Of a stretch of 64,000 bases of DNA, positions 1 through 9,615 are shown piece by piece. Each line of letters opens with the position of its first letter. Position 1 is the stretch's first letter. Source of the DNA: Clostridia bacterium (GTDB taxonomy: Bacteria > Bacillota > Clostridia > Acetivibrionales > JAFADI01); contig JAOACY010000123.1 in NCBI GenBank assembly GCA_026417615.1, forward strand, positions 1 through 64,000, given 5' to 3'. Position numbers and translations under genes: made by a program. The notes under the pieces are model-generated. The model saw only the letters and a list, made by a program, of their open reading frames with translations. It was not told the DNA's origin and searched no databases.

Positions 1-35
1 TCCTCGCTCGCATCAATGTGACATCCTGTCACGTT

Positions 36-145
36 ATGCTCAAAATGCCATCCGTGGCATTTTGGCATCGGAATTACTGCAACTTCGGTGAGTGATTTAT
101 GCATCTTGCTTCAAGAAAAGCTGTTTTTGCAGTAGAATCAACTTA
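36..145. repeat. Dispersed intergenic repeat, copy 1 (second copy at ~37196-37305)
   Basis: ATGCTCAAAATGCCATCCGTG..CATTTTG..CGGAATTACTGCAAC..AGTGATTT..ATCTTGCTTCAAGAAAAGCTGTTTTT aligns colinearly, with one 1-nt gap, to 37196-37305; roughly 78% identity counted by eye. Contains hairpin AAAATGCCA-TCCG-TGGCATTTT. Confidence 0.8.
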
Positions 146-164
146 TGCATATCAACACAATTTA

Positions 165-1355
165 TCAAGTCCACAGATGTGAAATATATTGAGTATCTGG
201 TTCAGAAGGGAAATAGCCTGTTTCATATTCAAGAAGCATGAAATAGCCCAGAATACTCCATCCCCAGAAAGGGTTTAGTCCAAGTCCGTCACCTGTCTCG
301 GCATTATAGTATTCTCTAGTGTTATCATTTTTAAGAAGCATTTTTAAGGTTTTCTCAGCCAGTTCACCGGCAACTTTTTTAAAGCCATATTTAATTAATC
401 CATGGAAAACATAATAGTTAGATGGTATCCAACAAGTCCCCTTCCAGTTGCAGCAAGTTTCATAATCATATTTTTCCTGACGGTAGCCTGGTTCTAGCTT
501 AGACATGCTGGCAACAGGAAATTCAAGCCAGAATTCATCAGTATTTAAAAGATGCTCTTCTACAAGTCTTTTAGCCTGATTCTGTGTTGCAGCACCTACC
601 CATAACGGTGAAAAACCAGCTACAGTTTTACATTTTATAAATTGTCCAGTTCTCACATTAATATCGTAAAAAAAGCCATCCTTTTCATCCCAGAACACTT
701 CGCTTATTTTTTTCTTTAATTCATTTGACTGCGTTCTATAATAAACACAGTCACTGTCTTTTGAAATAGCTTCGGACAGTTTTGCCATAGCTTCATATTC
801 CCTTACAAGAAAAACAGCTAAGTCAACACCCTCACAAATATAAGAATCGATTGAGCCTCCTCTTTCATCCTGATTGTCCATACCCGAGTGATCAGCACTA
901 TTCCATACTGGTAAACCATTTTTATTGGAATCGTATTCCTCACTTAACCAATAATCCAGGTACCTTTTCATCTTTTCATAATAACCCTGCAAGAGCCATA
1001 ATGTTTCGCCGGTTTGCTTTAAAAACAACAAAGCCGTTTGTGCAATAAATGGTTTGAAATGCTGTCTATCTTTAGGCCATTTAACTCCTAATGTTCTTGA
1101 AATAAATCCGTTTTCTTTCTGACGGTCAAGAAAGCATTCAATGCCTGACTTGCAATACTCGCTTATTCCAAAGTATGAAAGTGCCAGATTCTCAAAATAC
1201 ATATCCCAGTCAAAAAGCTCTCCAAAGCTATACCCTGTAACACAATGACGACCTTCAACATTTTGTATGCCTTTCGACAGCAGGTTATGCAGATCTCGTT
1301 TTAAACGTTCGGAAACAAGCGGAAATAAATGTCCGTATATTTTTTGAGCGTTCAC
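165..1355 (-). CDS. Glycoside hydrolase, trehalase/GH63-like (alpha/alpha)6 barrel
   Basis: 396-aa ORF; motifs FGELFDWDMYFENL, PVWNSADHSGMDNQ, NWKGTCWIPSNYYVFHGL typical of six-hairpin MGH1/trehalase-like enzymes; sits in a carbohydrate locus. Confidence 0.7.
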   Translation of the reverse strand: MNAQKIYGHLFPLVSERLKRDLHNLLSKGIQNVEGRHCVTGYSFGELFDWDMYFENLALSYFGISEYCKSGIECFLDRQKENGFISRTLGVKWPKDRQHFKPFIAQTALLFLKQTGETLWLLQGYYEKMKRYLDYWLSEEYDSNKNGLPVWNSADHSGMDNQDERGGSIDSYICEGVDLAVFLVREYEAMAKLSEAISKDSDCVYYRTQSNELKKKISEVFWDEKDGFFYDINVRTGQFIKCKTVAGFSPLWVGAATQNQAKRLVEEHLLNTDEFWLEFPVASMSKLEPGYRQEKYDYETCCNWKGTCWIPSNYYVFHGLIKYGFKKVAGELAEKTLKMLLKNDNTREYYNAETGDGLGLNPFWGWSILGYFMLLEYETGYFPSEPDTQYISHLWT

Positions 1356-1450
1356 TGTAATCCTCCCTCTTATATTTGCTTGGAAATGTCTGAAATTAAA
1401 TAAGACCTTTTATGTGAAATTAATAATTCTTATTTAGACAATCAATTTTA

Positions 1451-1489
1451 TTGGTGCATGCTGATATATAATATAGCAACATGCACCAA
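1451..1489. terminator. Intergenic hairpin 3' of the beta-helix gene (weak terminator or mRNA-end structure)
   Basis: Inverted repeat TTGGTGCATG (1451-1460) / CATGCACCAA (1480-1489); followed on the minus strand by AATAAAATTGATT rather than a strong U tract. Confidence 0.5.
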
Positions 1490-1495
1490 CTTCAG

Positions 1496-4400
1496 CTATT
1501 GATAGGTTATATCGTCAATGGCATTGTCCCAACCGCTGCTGAAGGTTATTGTTATAGTTGCTCCAGGATTAGTCCAGTTTGTTGTGATTGTAACTGGAGA
1601 ACCTATTTGAGTCAAAGTTCCTGTTTTGTTTGTATTTACTCCATCACTAATAGTGTAATTAGTATTAGCTGTTCCTGTGCTTATTTTTATGCTTTTTAAA
1701 ACCTTCCCGGTCGGAAGTGTAAAGCTTCTTGAATTAACATTGGAACTGAAATACCCGCACTTTGTAAGCCCGTAATAATTTCCGCCGCCTTCCCAAAGCC
1801 CAGTGCCAAAATCAATACCGCTATGCACTCCGTTTACAGCTCCTCCGCTTGCGTCATCAAAGCTGTAAACTGTTGGCGTTGGTGGAGATGAGCTTGGATC
1901 AGCTATAGCAACCTGTGCTCTGTATTGGGGACTTACAACATAGTTCATGGTTAGCTTTTGTGGCTGTAGAACAATGCATACTGATTCAGTTCCTTCTGCT
2001 ATTCCGTCATTTACAAGACTAATCGGAAGAGTAATGCTACTTGTGTTGGCAGGAATCGTTATACTTCCATTCAAATTTGAATAATCTGTACTATTCGATG
2101 CACTGCCCTCAATTCTGTAATAAACTGTTAAAGCATTGGTCAGATTCCCTTTTCTACTGATAGTAAATGATGGATTCGTTGTTCCTTCAATTCCATATAA
2201 AACATTAGGCTTAATAGAAACTAAAGGAATATTAGTTGATGGGAAGGATATATTGGAGACATAATTATTTATCTCAAATCCCATGTTAGTCAAATCGGTA
2301 AGGCTAGTCATCCTTTTCCCGCCAAGATAAAGGTCATTAAAAACTACATCAGAAACATCATGGCTGCCAAGTTGGTCCGGAGGAGAACCTGTTATGCGTG
2401 ATCGTGAGAAATCGCCAAAATAACTGGTGCCTACTCCTGGAAGATCCCATCTCGCAAATTTAATATTATAAATTCTACCCTGTCCAGGACCAGGTTCACC
2501 GCCATCAATCCCATCGTATGTTGTCTCCATTCTGAACGCACTCAACTCCAAATTTTCAGCATTGATACCTTTTAGGTAGCTTTCATAAATGTTTGCCGTA
2601 TATTTATGCGTAAACATGTGATTTGCTACCATACTCTGGATTCCTGTAATGTTTTCATAATGAATTTTTCTCATGAATTGGGCATACTGCGCACCTATTT
2701 TAGTCATACATCCATTATGTGTATTCCATAAAACAGCATTTGAAATTGTTATATTTTCCATTGATTCTTGATATCCTGGAGCAAAACAATCATCAGTATT
2801 TTGAATAAAAAGGTCGTCAATATTTATGTCAGAACAGCCATCATTAGGATCAATTCCGTCCGTATTAGCATAATCTGCATCAGAAATAAATTTAACACCT
2901 GTAATATTTACACTCTGTGAATGTGCAATAAAGCAATTCATATTTCCGGGATCAAGAGCCATAACGTCTCTTACATTTATATTAGTGCTGCTTTCTATAA
3001 GAATAATTGGAGCATTGTTATAGTCAGGTGCATCATAACTGTCTTTCCGGAAATGCGAACCATTGGCAAACAAAATACCTCTTCCAGTCAAGCTAGCATT
3101 ATTCACATTTGTGAAATCAATCATTCCGACTCCACCATCAATCCTGGTAGTTGTTGCTCGAATCATGGCTCCTTGCTCCAGGTGCAGCCTGACATTACTT
3201 TTCATATAGATATGATCATTTATATTATATGTACCTGAAGGGACATAAACTGTACCGCCGCCTGCCGCATTAGCATCATTGATGGCTTGCTGAATTTGAG
3301 CTGTAACAAAGGATGACCCTGTATTGTCAATCCCTCTTGCTACAAGGTTTATTACACCTGCTCCACTAGAAGGAGGCTTATTGCTTTCTAAAGGATCCGC
3401 AATTATAATTAGCTTCTCAACCAACCCTTCTCCGCAATTAATACCAAACTTTCCGCCATAATGAAGAACAAATACTCCCGGTCTTGTTATTGAGAATGTC
3501 ATGGTGTTGCCGTTTACAGCAACAGGAACCTGATAGTTTTCAGGGCTTAATCTCCAGAATTTTGGTATGTTCTGTGTGCAATTTATTTGGATAGTTGCTC
3601 TGCCTGCAAAAGAAAATCTTGCAATTCCAGCTCTTCTTGTCACCTCCGAGGCTCCCCATCCGTAAGCTCTCTCGGTTTCATATTTAAAAACAGGTACTGC
3701 AGTTCCGTTTACTTGCATTGAATATTTACTGCTGGCTGTTAGTCCCGTTGGTAAAGCTGCAACCTGCACCAGATTGTTCTGGCTGCTGTTAATAACATTG
3801 AAACCCCATACATTTCCCTTGACAACAACACCAGAACGTATTTCATCAACTCTCCACCAATAAGTGGCATCTTTTGATACAGGCATAGTGTAGCTTGATC
3901 CTGTCTGTTCTCCCTTATACTCTTCCGATGATGTTCCTGCTGACCTAACCAAATCTTTGTCAGTCCCAACATAAATCCTATGTGCTGACGCACCCAGTCC
4001 CGCTGTCCATGAAAGTGTTATGTTTGAGGAAGATGGCCATGCAACATTTTCACCTGCGAAAGGAGTTGGTTGAGAGGCCTTATCTGGATCCTCTCCTCTG
4101 TAAATAGCTGCAATTTCATCCAGCGTTAATGCTTGCGAATATATCCTTACATCATCAATCAAGCCTGTATAGTTCCTTCCAGTATATGCCGAGTTTGCCC
4201 CTATAAAAATATTATTGCTGCTGGTCGTGCGAGTGCCTGTAACGGAAACCGATGATAATCTGCCGTCAATATAAATCCTCATTTCGCTTCCGTTATATAC
4301 ACCAACTATGTTATGCCATGCCCCATCTGAAACTCCCACATCCCATTGGTAATTACTGTTGCTTACCTTATTAGACAAGCCTCCCGCATAAAATTCTACG

Positions 4401-4840
4401 AAGTTAGAGGCCGAACTGCGTTGCAATCCCCAGTCATTGCCTTTTGTAAATATTGCTTCATTATCTTTATTAAACAATGCCTTGCGAACCCATACCGATA
4501 AGGAAAAGCTGCCTGTTCCTGATATCTTGGACGGATTTCCGCAATTAATATAACCGTTTCCGCTAAGCTTAAGCACAGAACCCCTGTCAGGATCGTTTAC
4601 AATAGAGGCTGTGCCGGAAACAGTTCCGTTAGCTGCCGAACCATTATTTGAGGTATCAGGTGTGGAATTGCTGCTTATGCTGTCCAGAGGCCAATGAGCA
4701 ATCAATGCCGAAGACGCAAAGACATTTGTTTTCACAATATCAAAAGGCAGATACTGTGATACAACAAATAACATGAATGAAAAGATTAGAATTAGTACTG
4801 ATACTTTTTTTTTGATACTTCTGAATTTGAATAAATTCAT
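1496..4840 (-). CDS. Secreted multidomain right-handed beta-helix glycoside hydrolase (GH28/GH49-like) with LamG, Calx-beta and C-terminal beta-sandwich modules
   Basis: 1114 aa; N-terminal hydrophobic signal; LamG-like segment (LIAHWPLDS..DNGYINCG..IDDVRIYSQALTLDEIAAIYRGE); beta-helix with GGGTVYVPSGTY, NTDGID, QNTDDCF; Calx-beta (EGTTNPSFTISRKG..DGIAEGTESVCIVL). Confidence 0.75.
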   Translation of the reverse strand: MNLFKFRSIKKKVSVLILIFSFMLFVVSQYLPFDIVKTNVFASSALIAHWPLDSISSNSTPDTSNNGSAANGTVSGTASIVNDPDRGSVLKLSGNGYINCGNPSKISGTGSFSLSVWVRKALFNKDNEAIFTKGNDWGLQRSSASNFVEFYAGGLSNKVSNSNYQWDVGVSDGAWHNIVGVYNGSEMRIYIDGRLSSVSVTGTRTTSSNNIFIGANSAYTGRNYTGLIDDVRIYSQALTLDEIAAIYRGEDPDKASQPTPFAGENVAWPSSSNITLSWTAGLGASAHRIYVGTDKDLVRSAGTSSEEYKGEQTGSSYTMPVSKDATYWWRVDEIRSGVVVKGNVWGFNVINSSQNNLVQVAALPTGLTASSKYSMQVNGTAVPVFKYETERAYGWGASEVTRRAGIARFSFAGRATIQINCTQNIPKFWRLSPENYQVPVAVNGNTMTFSITRPGVFVLHYGGKFGINCGEGLVEKLIIIADPLESNKPPSSGAGVINLVARGIDNTGSSFVTAQIQQAINDANAAGGGTVYVPSGTYNINDHIYMKSNVRLHLEQGAMIRATTTRIDGGVGMIDFTNVNNASLTGRGILFANGSHFRKDSYDAPDYNNAPIILIESSTNINVRDVMALDPGNMNCFIAHSQSVNITGVKFISDADYANTDGIDPNDGCSDINIDDLFIQNTDDCFAPGYQESMENITISNAVLWNTHNGCMTKIGAQYAQFMRKIHYENITGIQSMVANHMFTHKYTANIYESYLKGINAENLELSAFRMETTYDGIDGGEPGPGQGRIYNIKFARWDLPGVGTSYFGDFSRSRITGSPPDQLGSHDVSDVVFNDLYLGGKRMTSLTDLTNMGFEINNYVSNISFPSTNIPLVSIKPNVLYGIEGTTNPSFTISRKGNLTNALTVYYRIEGSASNSTDYSNLNGSITIPANTSSITLPISLVNDGIAEGTESVCIVLQPQKLTMNYVVSPQYRAQVAIADPSSSPPTPTVYSFDDASGGAVNGVHSGIDFGTGLWEGGGNYYGLTKCGYFSSNVNSRSFTLPTGKVLKSIKISTGTANTNYTISDGVNTNKTGTLTQIGSPVTITTNWTNPGATITITFSSGWDNAIDDITYQ

Positions 4841-4994
4841 AATACCACCCCTTCTTTTATTTTTTTATCTGGTATTACAAAGGATGTGACAATGATAAAT
4901 AGATATTATTTAAAATAATTATAGTAAATTCACTTAAAATACACACTGGAATTTATATATTTTTAGTGCATTATTTTTGTAATGTGTGGAATAA

Positions 4995-6071
4995 TTAAAT
5001 GCTTTCTTTTAAATGCTTTTCTAAAAATTCGAATGCTTTTTCTCCACACCATCTATGTCCACCCTCAAATATGTGATGTATCAAAGAATTTTCGCATCCA
5101 AGCAAGCGATAGGCCTTTCGAGTAATTTCTACCTGTTCTGACGCATTAACTGTTCCCCTATACCCATTCAGAGGGTCAACATTTCCGGTCTCAACTAGAA
5201 GCGGGCGCGGAGCAATCAACGCTCCTATATCACCCATATCAACCTGCTGCCAGAGACCAGGTACATAATTACAGGCACAATGGTCATTCTGGATTAAAAG
5301 AGAATCGCGGTATCCATAAAAATATCCGCTAACAACAGCGCAGACTATTCTCTCATCCAAAGCCGCAAGCCATAGAGTCTGCAATCCACCACCCGAAAGT
5401 CCTGCACAGCCAATTTTATTTGGATTACAATCAGCACGGGTTTGAACGTAGTCGACCAAACGCATAAGATCCCAAACCCATAAACCAGTCAGTGAGCGAC
5501 CTAGGCATATAGCCATATGATTGATCTGCCGGCAAGTACTGTTCATGTAATTAATATCTTCATCTCCCTGTCCAACCAATTCCCTTCGCTCACCAAAGCC
5601 ACGAGCATCGGGACAGAATACAATAAATCCGCGTTTAACCAATTCAAAAGCATAAGTATAATTATCGCGCTCCACGGCATGACGTACTGCAGGTATTTCC
5701 CAATGTACTGCTGTTGCAAGCTTACCCCCGCTGGCATGTCCGTGTGGTGTAATCATTACAGGTCTTTTTTCTTCTGCTTGCAAGCCATTGGGAATTAAAA
5801 CATAAAAAGGCATTTGAACACCGGGTTCAGTCCAGATAATCCATTTTTCACGAATGAAACCCTCGAATCTTTCTGATTTAATAAGAGACGGTTCAAGCTG
5901 ACAATGCTCCATAAGTTCTATTCCAGTAATCCTTAGAAGAACATCTCTTGTTTCCTTCTTCCATAATTCGTATTCAATTTTATTTGATGCTTTCAGTGCC
6001 TGTTTCCGAGCTTCCTGCTCAAAAATTTCCAACATTCGGTTTATTGATGTGTAATAATGCTCTACATGCAT
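4995..6071 (-). CDS. Alpha/beta hydrolase (acetyl-xylan esterase / dienelactone hydrolase-like)
   Basis: 358 aa; GFIVFCPDARGFGER, nucleophile motif CAGLSGGGLQT, late HIFEGGHRW histidine. Confidence 0.75.
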   Translation of the reverse strand: MHVEHYYTSINRMLEIFEQEARKQALKASNKIEYELWKKETRDVLLRITGIELMEHCQLEPSLIKSERFEGFIREKWIIWTEPGVQMPFYVLIPNGLQAEEKRPVMITPHGHASGGKLATAVHWEIPAVRHAVERDNYTYAFELVKRGFIVFCPDARGFGERRELVGQGDEDINYMNSTCRQINHMAICLGRSLTGLWVWDLMRLVDYVQTRADCNPNKIGCAGLSGGGLQTLWLAALDERIVCAVVSGYFYGYRDSLLIQNDHCACNYVPGLWQQVDMGDIGALIAPRPLLVETGNVDPLNGYRGTVNASEQVEITRKAYRLLGCENSLIHHIFEGGHRWCGEKAFEFLEKHLKESI

Positions 6072-6126
6072 AACTATATTCCTTTCTTAAGTTAATCCAC
6101 TAATATAGTAGTATTAAAATAACACT

Positions 6127-7464
6127 CTATTTCAAAAACGATTTTTTACATTTCTTTAGCATTTCAAGACTTGCGAGAGCTATCTTTTCTCCTGCTTCAG
6201 TTTCCAAATAGCTGTATGGCTTTATTTTACGAACCTCATAGCCACCTTGTTGAAAAGCTTCTGGTGTAGGTACATATCCGCATTCGCCGTTGGTCAATTC
6301 TGACACCATGGTATATTTGAATGGGGATTTTTCCTTTATTCTAATACCATATTCACAAAATAACTCTGCCGGGTTGGTTGAAACAGCAAATTGACCGCCC
6401 AGTGCAATTACCTGTAAAGGCAGCTCATATTGCTGAAGTGGCAAGTCCCCATACTTCTCTCGATTGATACGATATGCCAAAAAGAACTCCTCTCGGCTTT
6501 TGGCGCTGCTGCCTTCTTTCGGTCCAAAAGTATCATCCTCTTTCACATCATAATCCGAATAGGGGCGTTCCCATACTTTTAGTATTTCCCGTTCTACCCT
6601 TATAAAAGGAACTTTCAGAGACTCAAGCCTTCCCATTATTTCTATTGCAGTACCGGCCAGGCTAGTGCCTAGTTTCTTGTAATAATCAGGATTAAATCGT
6701 CGTGAATCCTTATGGTTAATCCAATTCGTGTTTCCACAGGCTCCCAGCAGGAAAATTACAACCATATCATCGCCATATACCTTATACAGGATATCCCTCA
6801 TTACTCCAACCATATCTGCGCTGATTGCATCCCCTGCTGCATTGTTATGGTTAGCAAAGTTGACAAGTATGGCAATCGTTTTTCCTTCCTCCCCCTCTAT
6901 AGAACATACTAGCATTTCATCATCAGCTACTCCGGAAGGCATACAATCTTTTAAGAAGTCCTGGTCTACCCAATTCATCACTATACTTCCGTCAGGCTTT
7001 TGCAATCTTCGATTAAAAACACAATTAGGGTTACGACCTTTCCCTGCACTGAGTTTGGCGGGACATTTGCGCTGTTGAGCCATACGCACAGCTGTAACAA
7101 TTTGCTTTATAAAATAATCTACATAGCATTTATCCACCTCTCCAAACACCTCTGGAATCGGCGAAAAAAGCAATGGTCCAGAGTGTGTATGCGTAGCTGC
7201 CACAAGAATATTTGAAGCAGGAATACCGCAAAATTCGGAAATATTTTGTGTTATTTTCATATAAATATTCTTGTCAGTTATGGAGCACACATCAACTGAA
7301 ATAATAGCTGCTTCGGTTTTTCCATCATCAACTACCAAAGCATGTGCATAGATTTTGTCGAGAATCCTGGCAGATCTTATAATTGAGTACGAACCAGCAA
7401 TGCATCCGCCTAATGGCGGAGTTATATCACATTTGTATGCACCTGACCTAATTATTTTATCCAT
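6127..7464 (-). CDS. Neutral/alkaline ceramidase N-terminal-domain-like hydrolase (paralogue 1)
   Basis: 445 aa; ITPPLGG, ATHTHSGP, NFANHNNAAG, GACGNTNWI, ELTNGECGYVPTPEAFQQGGYE. Confidence 0.7.
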   Translation of the reverse strand: MDKIIRSGAYKCDITPPLGGCIAGSYSIIRSARILDKIYAHALVVDDGKTEAAIISVDVCSITDKNIYMKITQNISEFCGIPASNILVAATHTHSGPLLFSPIPEVFGEVDKCYVDYFIKQIVTAVRMAQQRKCPAKLSAGKGRNPNCVFNRRLQKPDGSIVMNWVDQDFLKDCMPSGVADDEMLVCSIEGEEGKTIAILVNFANHNNAAGDAISADMVGVMRDILYKVYGDDMVVIFLLGACGNTNWINHKDSRRFNPDYYKKLGTSLAGTAIEIMGRLESLKVPFIRVEREILKVWERPYSDYDVKEDDTFGPKEGSSAKSREEFFLAYRINREKYGDLPLQQYELPLQVIALGGQFAVSTNPAELFCEYGIRIKEKSPFKYTMVSELTNGECGYVPTPEAFQQGGYEVRKIKPYSYLETEAGEKIALASLEMLKKCKKSFLK

Positions 7465-7478
7465 AGAAACCTCCCTCT

Positions 7479-8390
7479 TTACTTCTCTGAAGTACCATAT
7501 TTGTTTGTTGTGTGTGCAACTGCCAGATTACCAGCTATAATTAATGATACTCCTACAATTGAAACTGACGAAATGGGTTCTCCAATAAAAATTGCAATGA
7601 ATACTAAAGTAATAAATGGTGTTACAAATGAAAGCGCTGCGACTTTGGATGAAGAGGTTGTTTTCAATAAATGAAACCAAATAGCATAAGTCAGCAGAAT
7701 ATTGCTTATACAAAGCCATGCACAGCCTGTTAGGGCAAGCATTCCAGGAAAAACGAATTTTGAAAAAATTATCATTGCAAATAGATCCAGAAAAAAAGTT
7801 ACACCTGTATAAAAGAAGCAACTAATAAGTAAATCTTCTTTGTTAATTTTAGACATAATAGAAAAAACAGCCCATGATAAAGCAGCTCCTACAGCCATAA
7901 AATCTCCGCCTAAATCCGAAAAACGCAATCCTTCCATACGTCCACCTGTAATAACCAATATTACCCCTGTAAATCCAGTCAATATTGAAATCCATTTTTT
8001 TAAACAAATTTTCTCTCTTGAAAAAGGTAATGACAATAACACAATAAAAACAGGAAATAAATAATTGAGCATAGATGCTTCGATAGCAGGAATTCTTTCC
8101 AAAGCCAGCACATACAAAAAATAGTAAAAGAACTGAGGAAGTGCTAATAAAATTAGTTTGCTGCATCGCTTCCATCCCATGCTCGGAATAGCATACCACA
8201 TCTTTTTAACTATCATCACTATGCAAAGAACAATCATTGCAATCCCAAACATATAAAACTGCAGCTGAAAACTGTCCAAATCGTAGAGCACCAGCTTGGT
8301 CACCGCTGAAAATGAGCCCCAAAACAAAAGCAAGATTGTCATTAATACATATGTGTTTGAAAAAATACTCATAACAGGCTTCTTACCCAA
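7479..8390 (-). CDS. EamA/DMT-family transporter
   Basis: 303 aa, about 10 hydrophobic helices, duplicated EamA pattern (LLFWGSFSAVTKL.. ; ALSWAVFSIMSK..). Confidence 0.75.
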   Translation of the reverse strand: MGKKPVMSIFSNTYVLMTILLLFWGSFSAVTKLVLYDLDSFQLQFYMFGIAMIVLCIVMIVKKMWYAIPSMGWKRCSKLILLALPQFFYYFLYVLALERIPAIEASMLNYLFPVFIVLLSLPFSREKICLKKWISILTGFTGVILVITGGRMEGLRFSDLGGDFMAVGAALSWAVFSIMSKINKEDLLISCFFYTGVTFFLDLFAMIIFSKFVFPGMLALTGCAWLCISNILLTYAIWFHLLKTTSSSKVAALSFVTPFITLVFIAIFIGEPISSVSIVGVSLIIAGNLAVAHTTNKYGTSEK

Positions 8391-9160
8391 CCGCCGTCAA
8401 TGGCAAGGGATTGACCAGTCACATAAGAAGCTCTTTCAGAAGCTAGGAATGTTACAACATCTGCGAACTCCTTAGGGTCACCTATTCGTTTCATTGGTAT
8501 CTCCCCAGTCCACTTTTCAATAGCCTCTTTATAAGATATATTATCAATTTCCGTTGCCTTTTTTGCTAGGTAATCTAATCTCTGTGTCATCGTATAGCCA
8601 GGAAGCACGCAGTTTACTGTAATACCGCTGGTTGCAACCTCATTAGCTAAAGTGCGCGCAAATCCAGTTACAGATGCGCGTACACTGTTGGATAAAATCA
8701 GGTTTTCCACCGGTTGCTTAACAGCAATTGATGTAGAACATATAATTCTGCCCCATTTTCTTTCTTTCATTCCATGCAAAAAACCCTGAGTCAATGTCAC
8801 CACACTCATAAGTAACATACGGTAGCTTTGAGTCCACATGTCTGCTGTTGTTTCTTCAAATCTACAAGAAGGCGGACCACCAGTATTATTAAACAAAATA
8901 TCCACATGACCAAATCTCATGAGGGTTTCACGGACAACCCTTTCCAAATCAGCTGGCTTAGAAAAATCAGCTTGAACAGTAAATACCTCTACGTCACTTT
9001 CGTTGCGTATTTCAGATGAAACTCGATCTAACCCTTTTTGATCTCTAGCACTTAATATAACATTTACACCTTCTAATGCCAGACTTTTCGCTACAGCCTC
9101 TCCAAGCCCCGAGCTAGATCCTCCTACAAATGCTATTTTACCTTTTATTCCCAGATCCAT
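8369..9160 (-). CDS. SDR-family oxidoreductase
   Basis: 263 aa; GGSSSGLGEAVAKSLA nucleotide-binding motif, NNTGGPP, SNSVRASVTGFARTLANEVA, YVTGQSLAIDGGW. Confidence 0.8.
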   Translation of the reverse strand: MDLGIKGKIAFVGGSSSGLGEAVAKSLALEGVNVILSARDQKGLDRVSSEIRNESDVEVFTVQADFSKPADLERVVRETLMRFGHVDILFNNTGGPPSCRFEETTADMWTQSYRMLLMSVVTLTQGFLHGMKERKWGRIICSTSIAVKQPVENLILSNSVRASVTGFARTLANEVATSGITVNCVLPGYTMTQRLDYLAKKATEIDNISYKEAIEKWTGEIPMKRIGDPKEFADVVTFLASERASYVTGQSLAIDGGWVRSLL

Positions 9161-9192
9161 TCAAATTTCTCCTATAAGCTAATTAATCATTT

Positions 9193-9594
9193 TTATTTCT
9201 GCTTCAGATATAAGTCTGTTTTATTCAGCCAGTCCTGTCGCGGTGGACTGAAAATATCCACATCCAATGTATCTTCCACTGCTTGTGCCTTGTGAGGCAC
9301 ATTGCTTGGAATTATCAGCACATCTCCTGATTTTAATAATACTGGTTCACTATCCTCTTTCCCAAGCCAGAACAACGTTGCTCCTTCAAGAATATAAGTC
9401 AGCTGCTCATTCTCATGCTGATGAAACGGTACAATACAGCCTTTTTTAAGATAGACATGAGCAAGCATAATCCGTTCTCCTGTAATAATCCTCCTGTCCA
9501 GCATTGGATTTACTTTTTCAATTGGTACATCTTCCCATTTATATTTATAAGCACCCAATGGTAAAGGCATTAGAATTTCCTCCTGAATTTCCAT
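9193..9594 (-). CDS. Cupin-domain protein
   Basis: 133 aa; PFHQHENEQLTYILEG..LKSGDVLIIPSNVPHKA. Confidence 0.8.
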   Translation of the reverse strand: MEIQEEILMPLPLGAYKYKWEDVPIEKVNPMLDRRIITGERIMLAHVYLKKGCIVPFHQHENEQLTYILEGATLFWLGKEDSEPVLLKSGDVLIIPSNVPHKAQAVEDTLDVDIFSPPRQDWLNKTDLYLKQK

Positions 9595-9615
9595 TTTTTG
9601 ATTGAGTGTTTTTCT

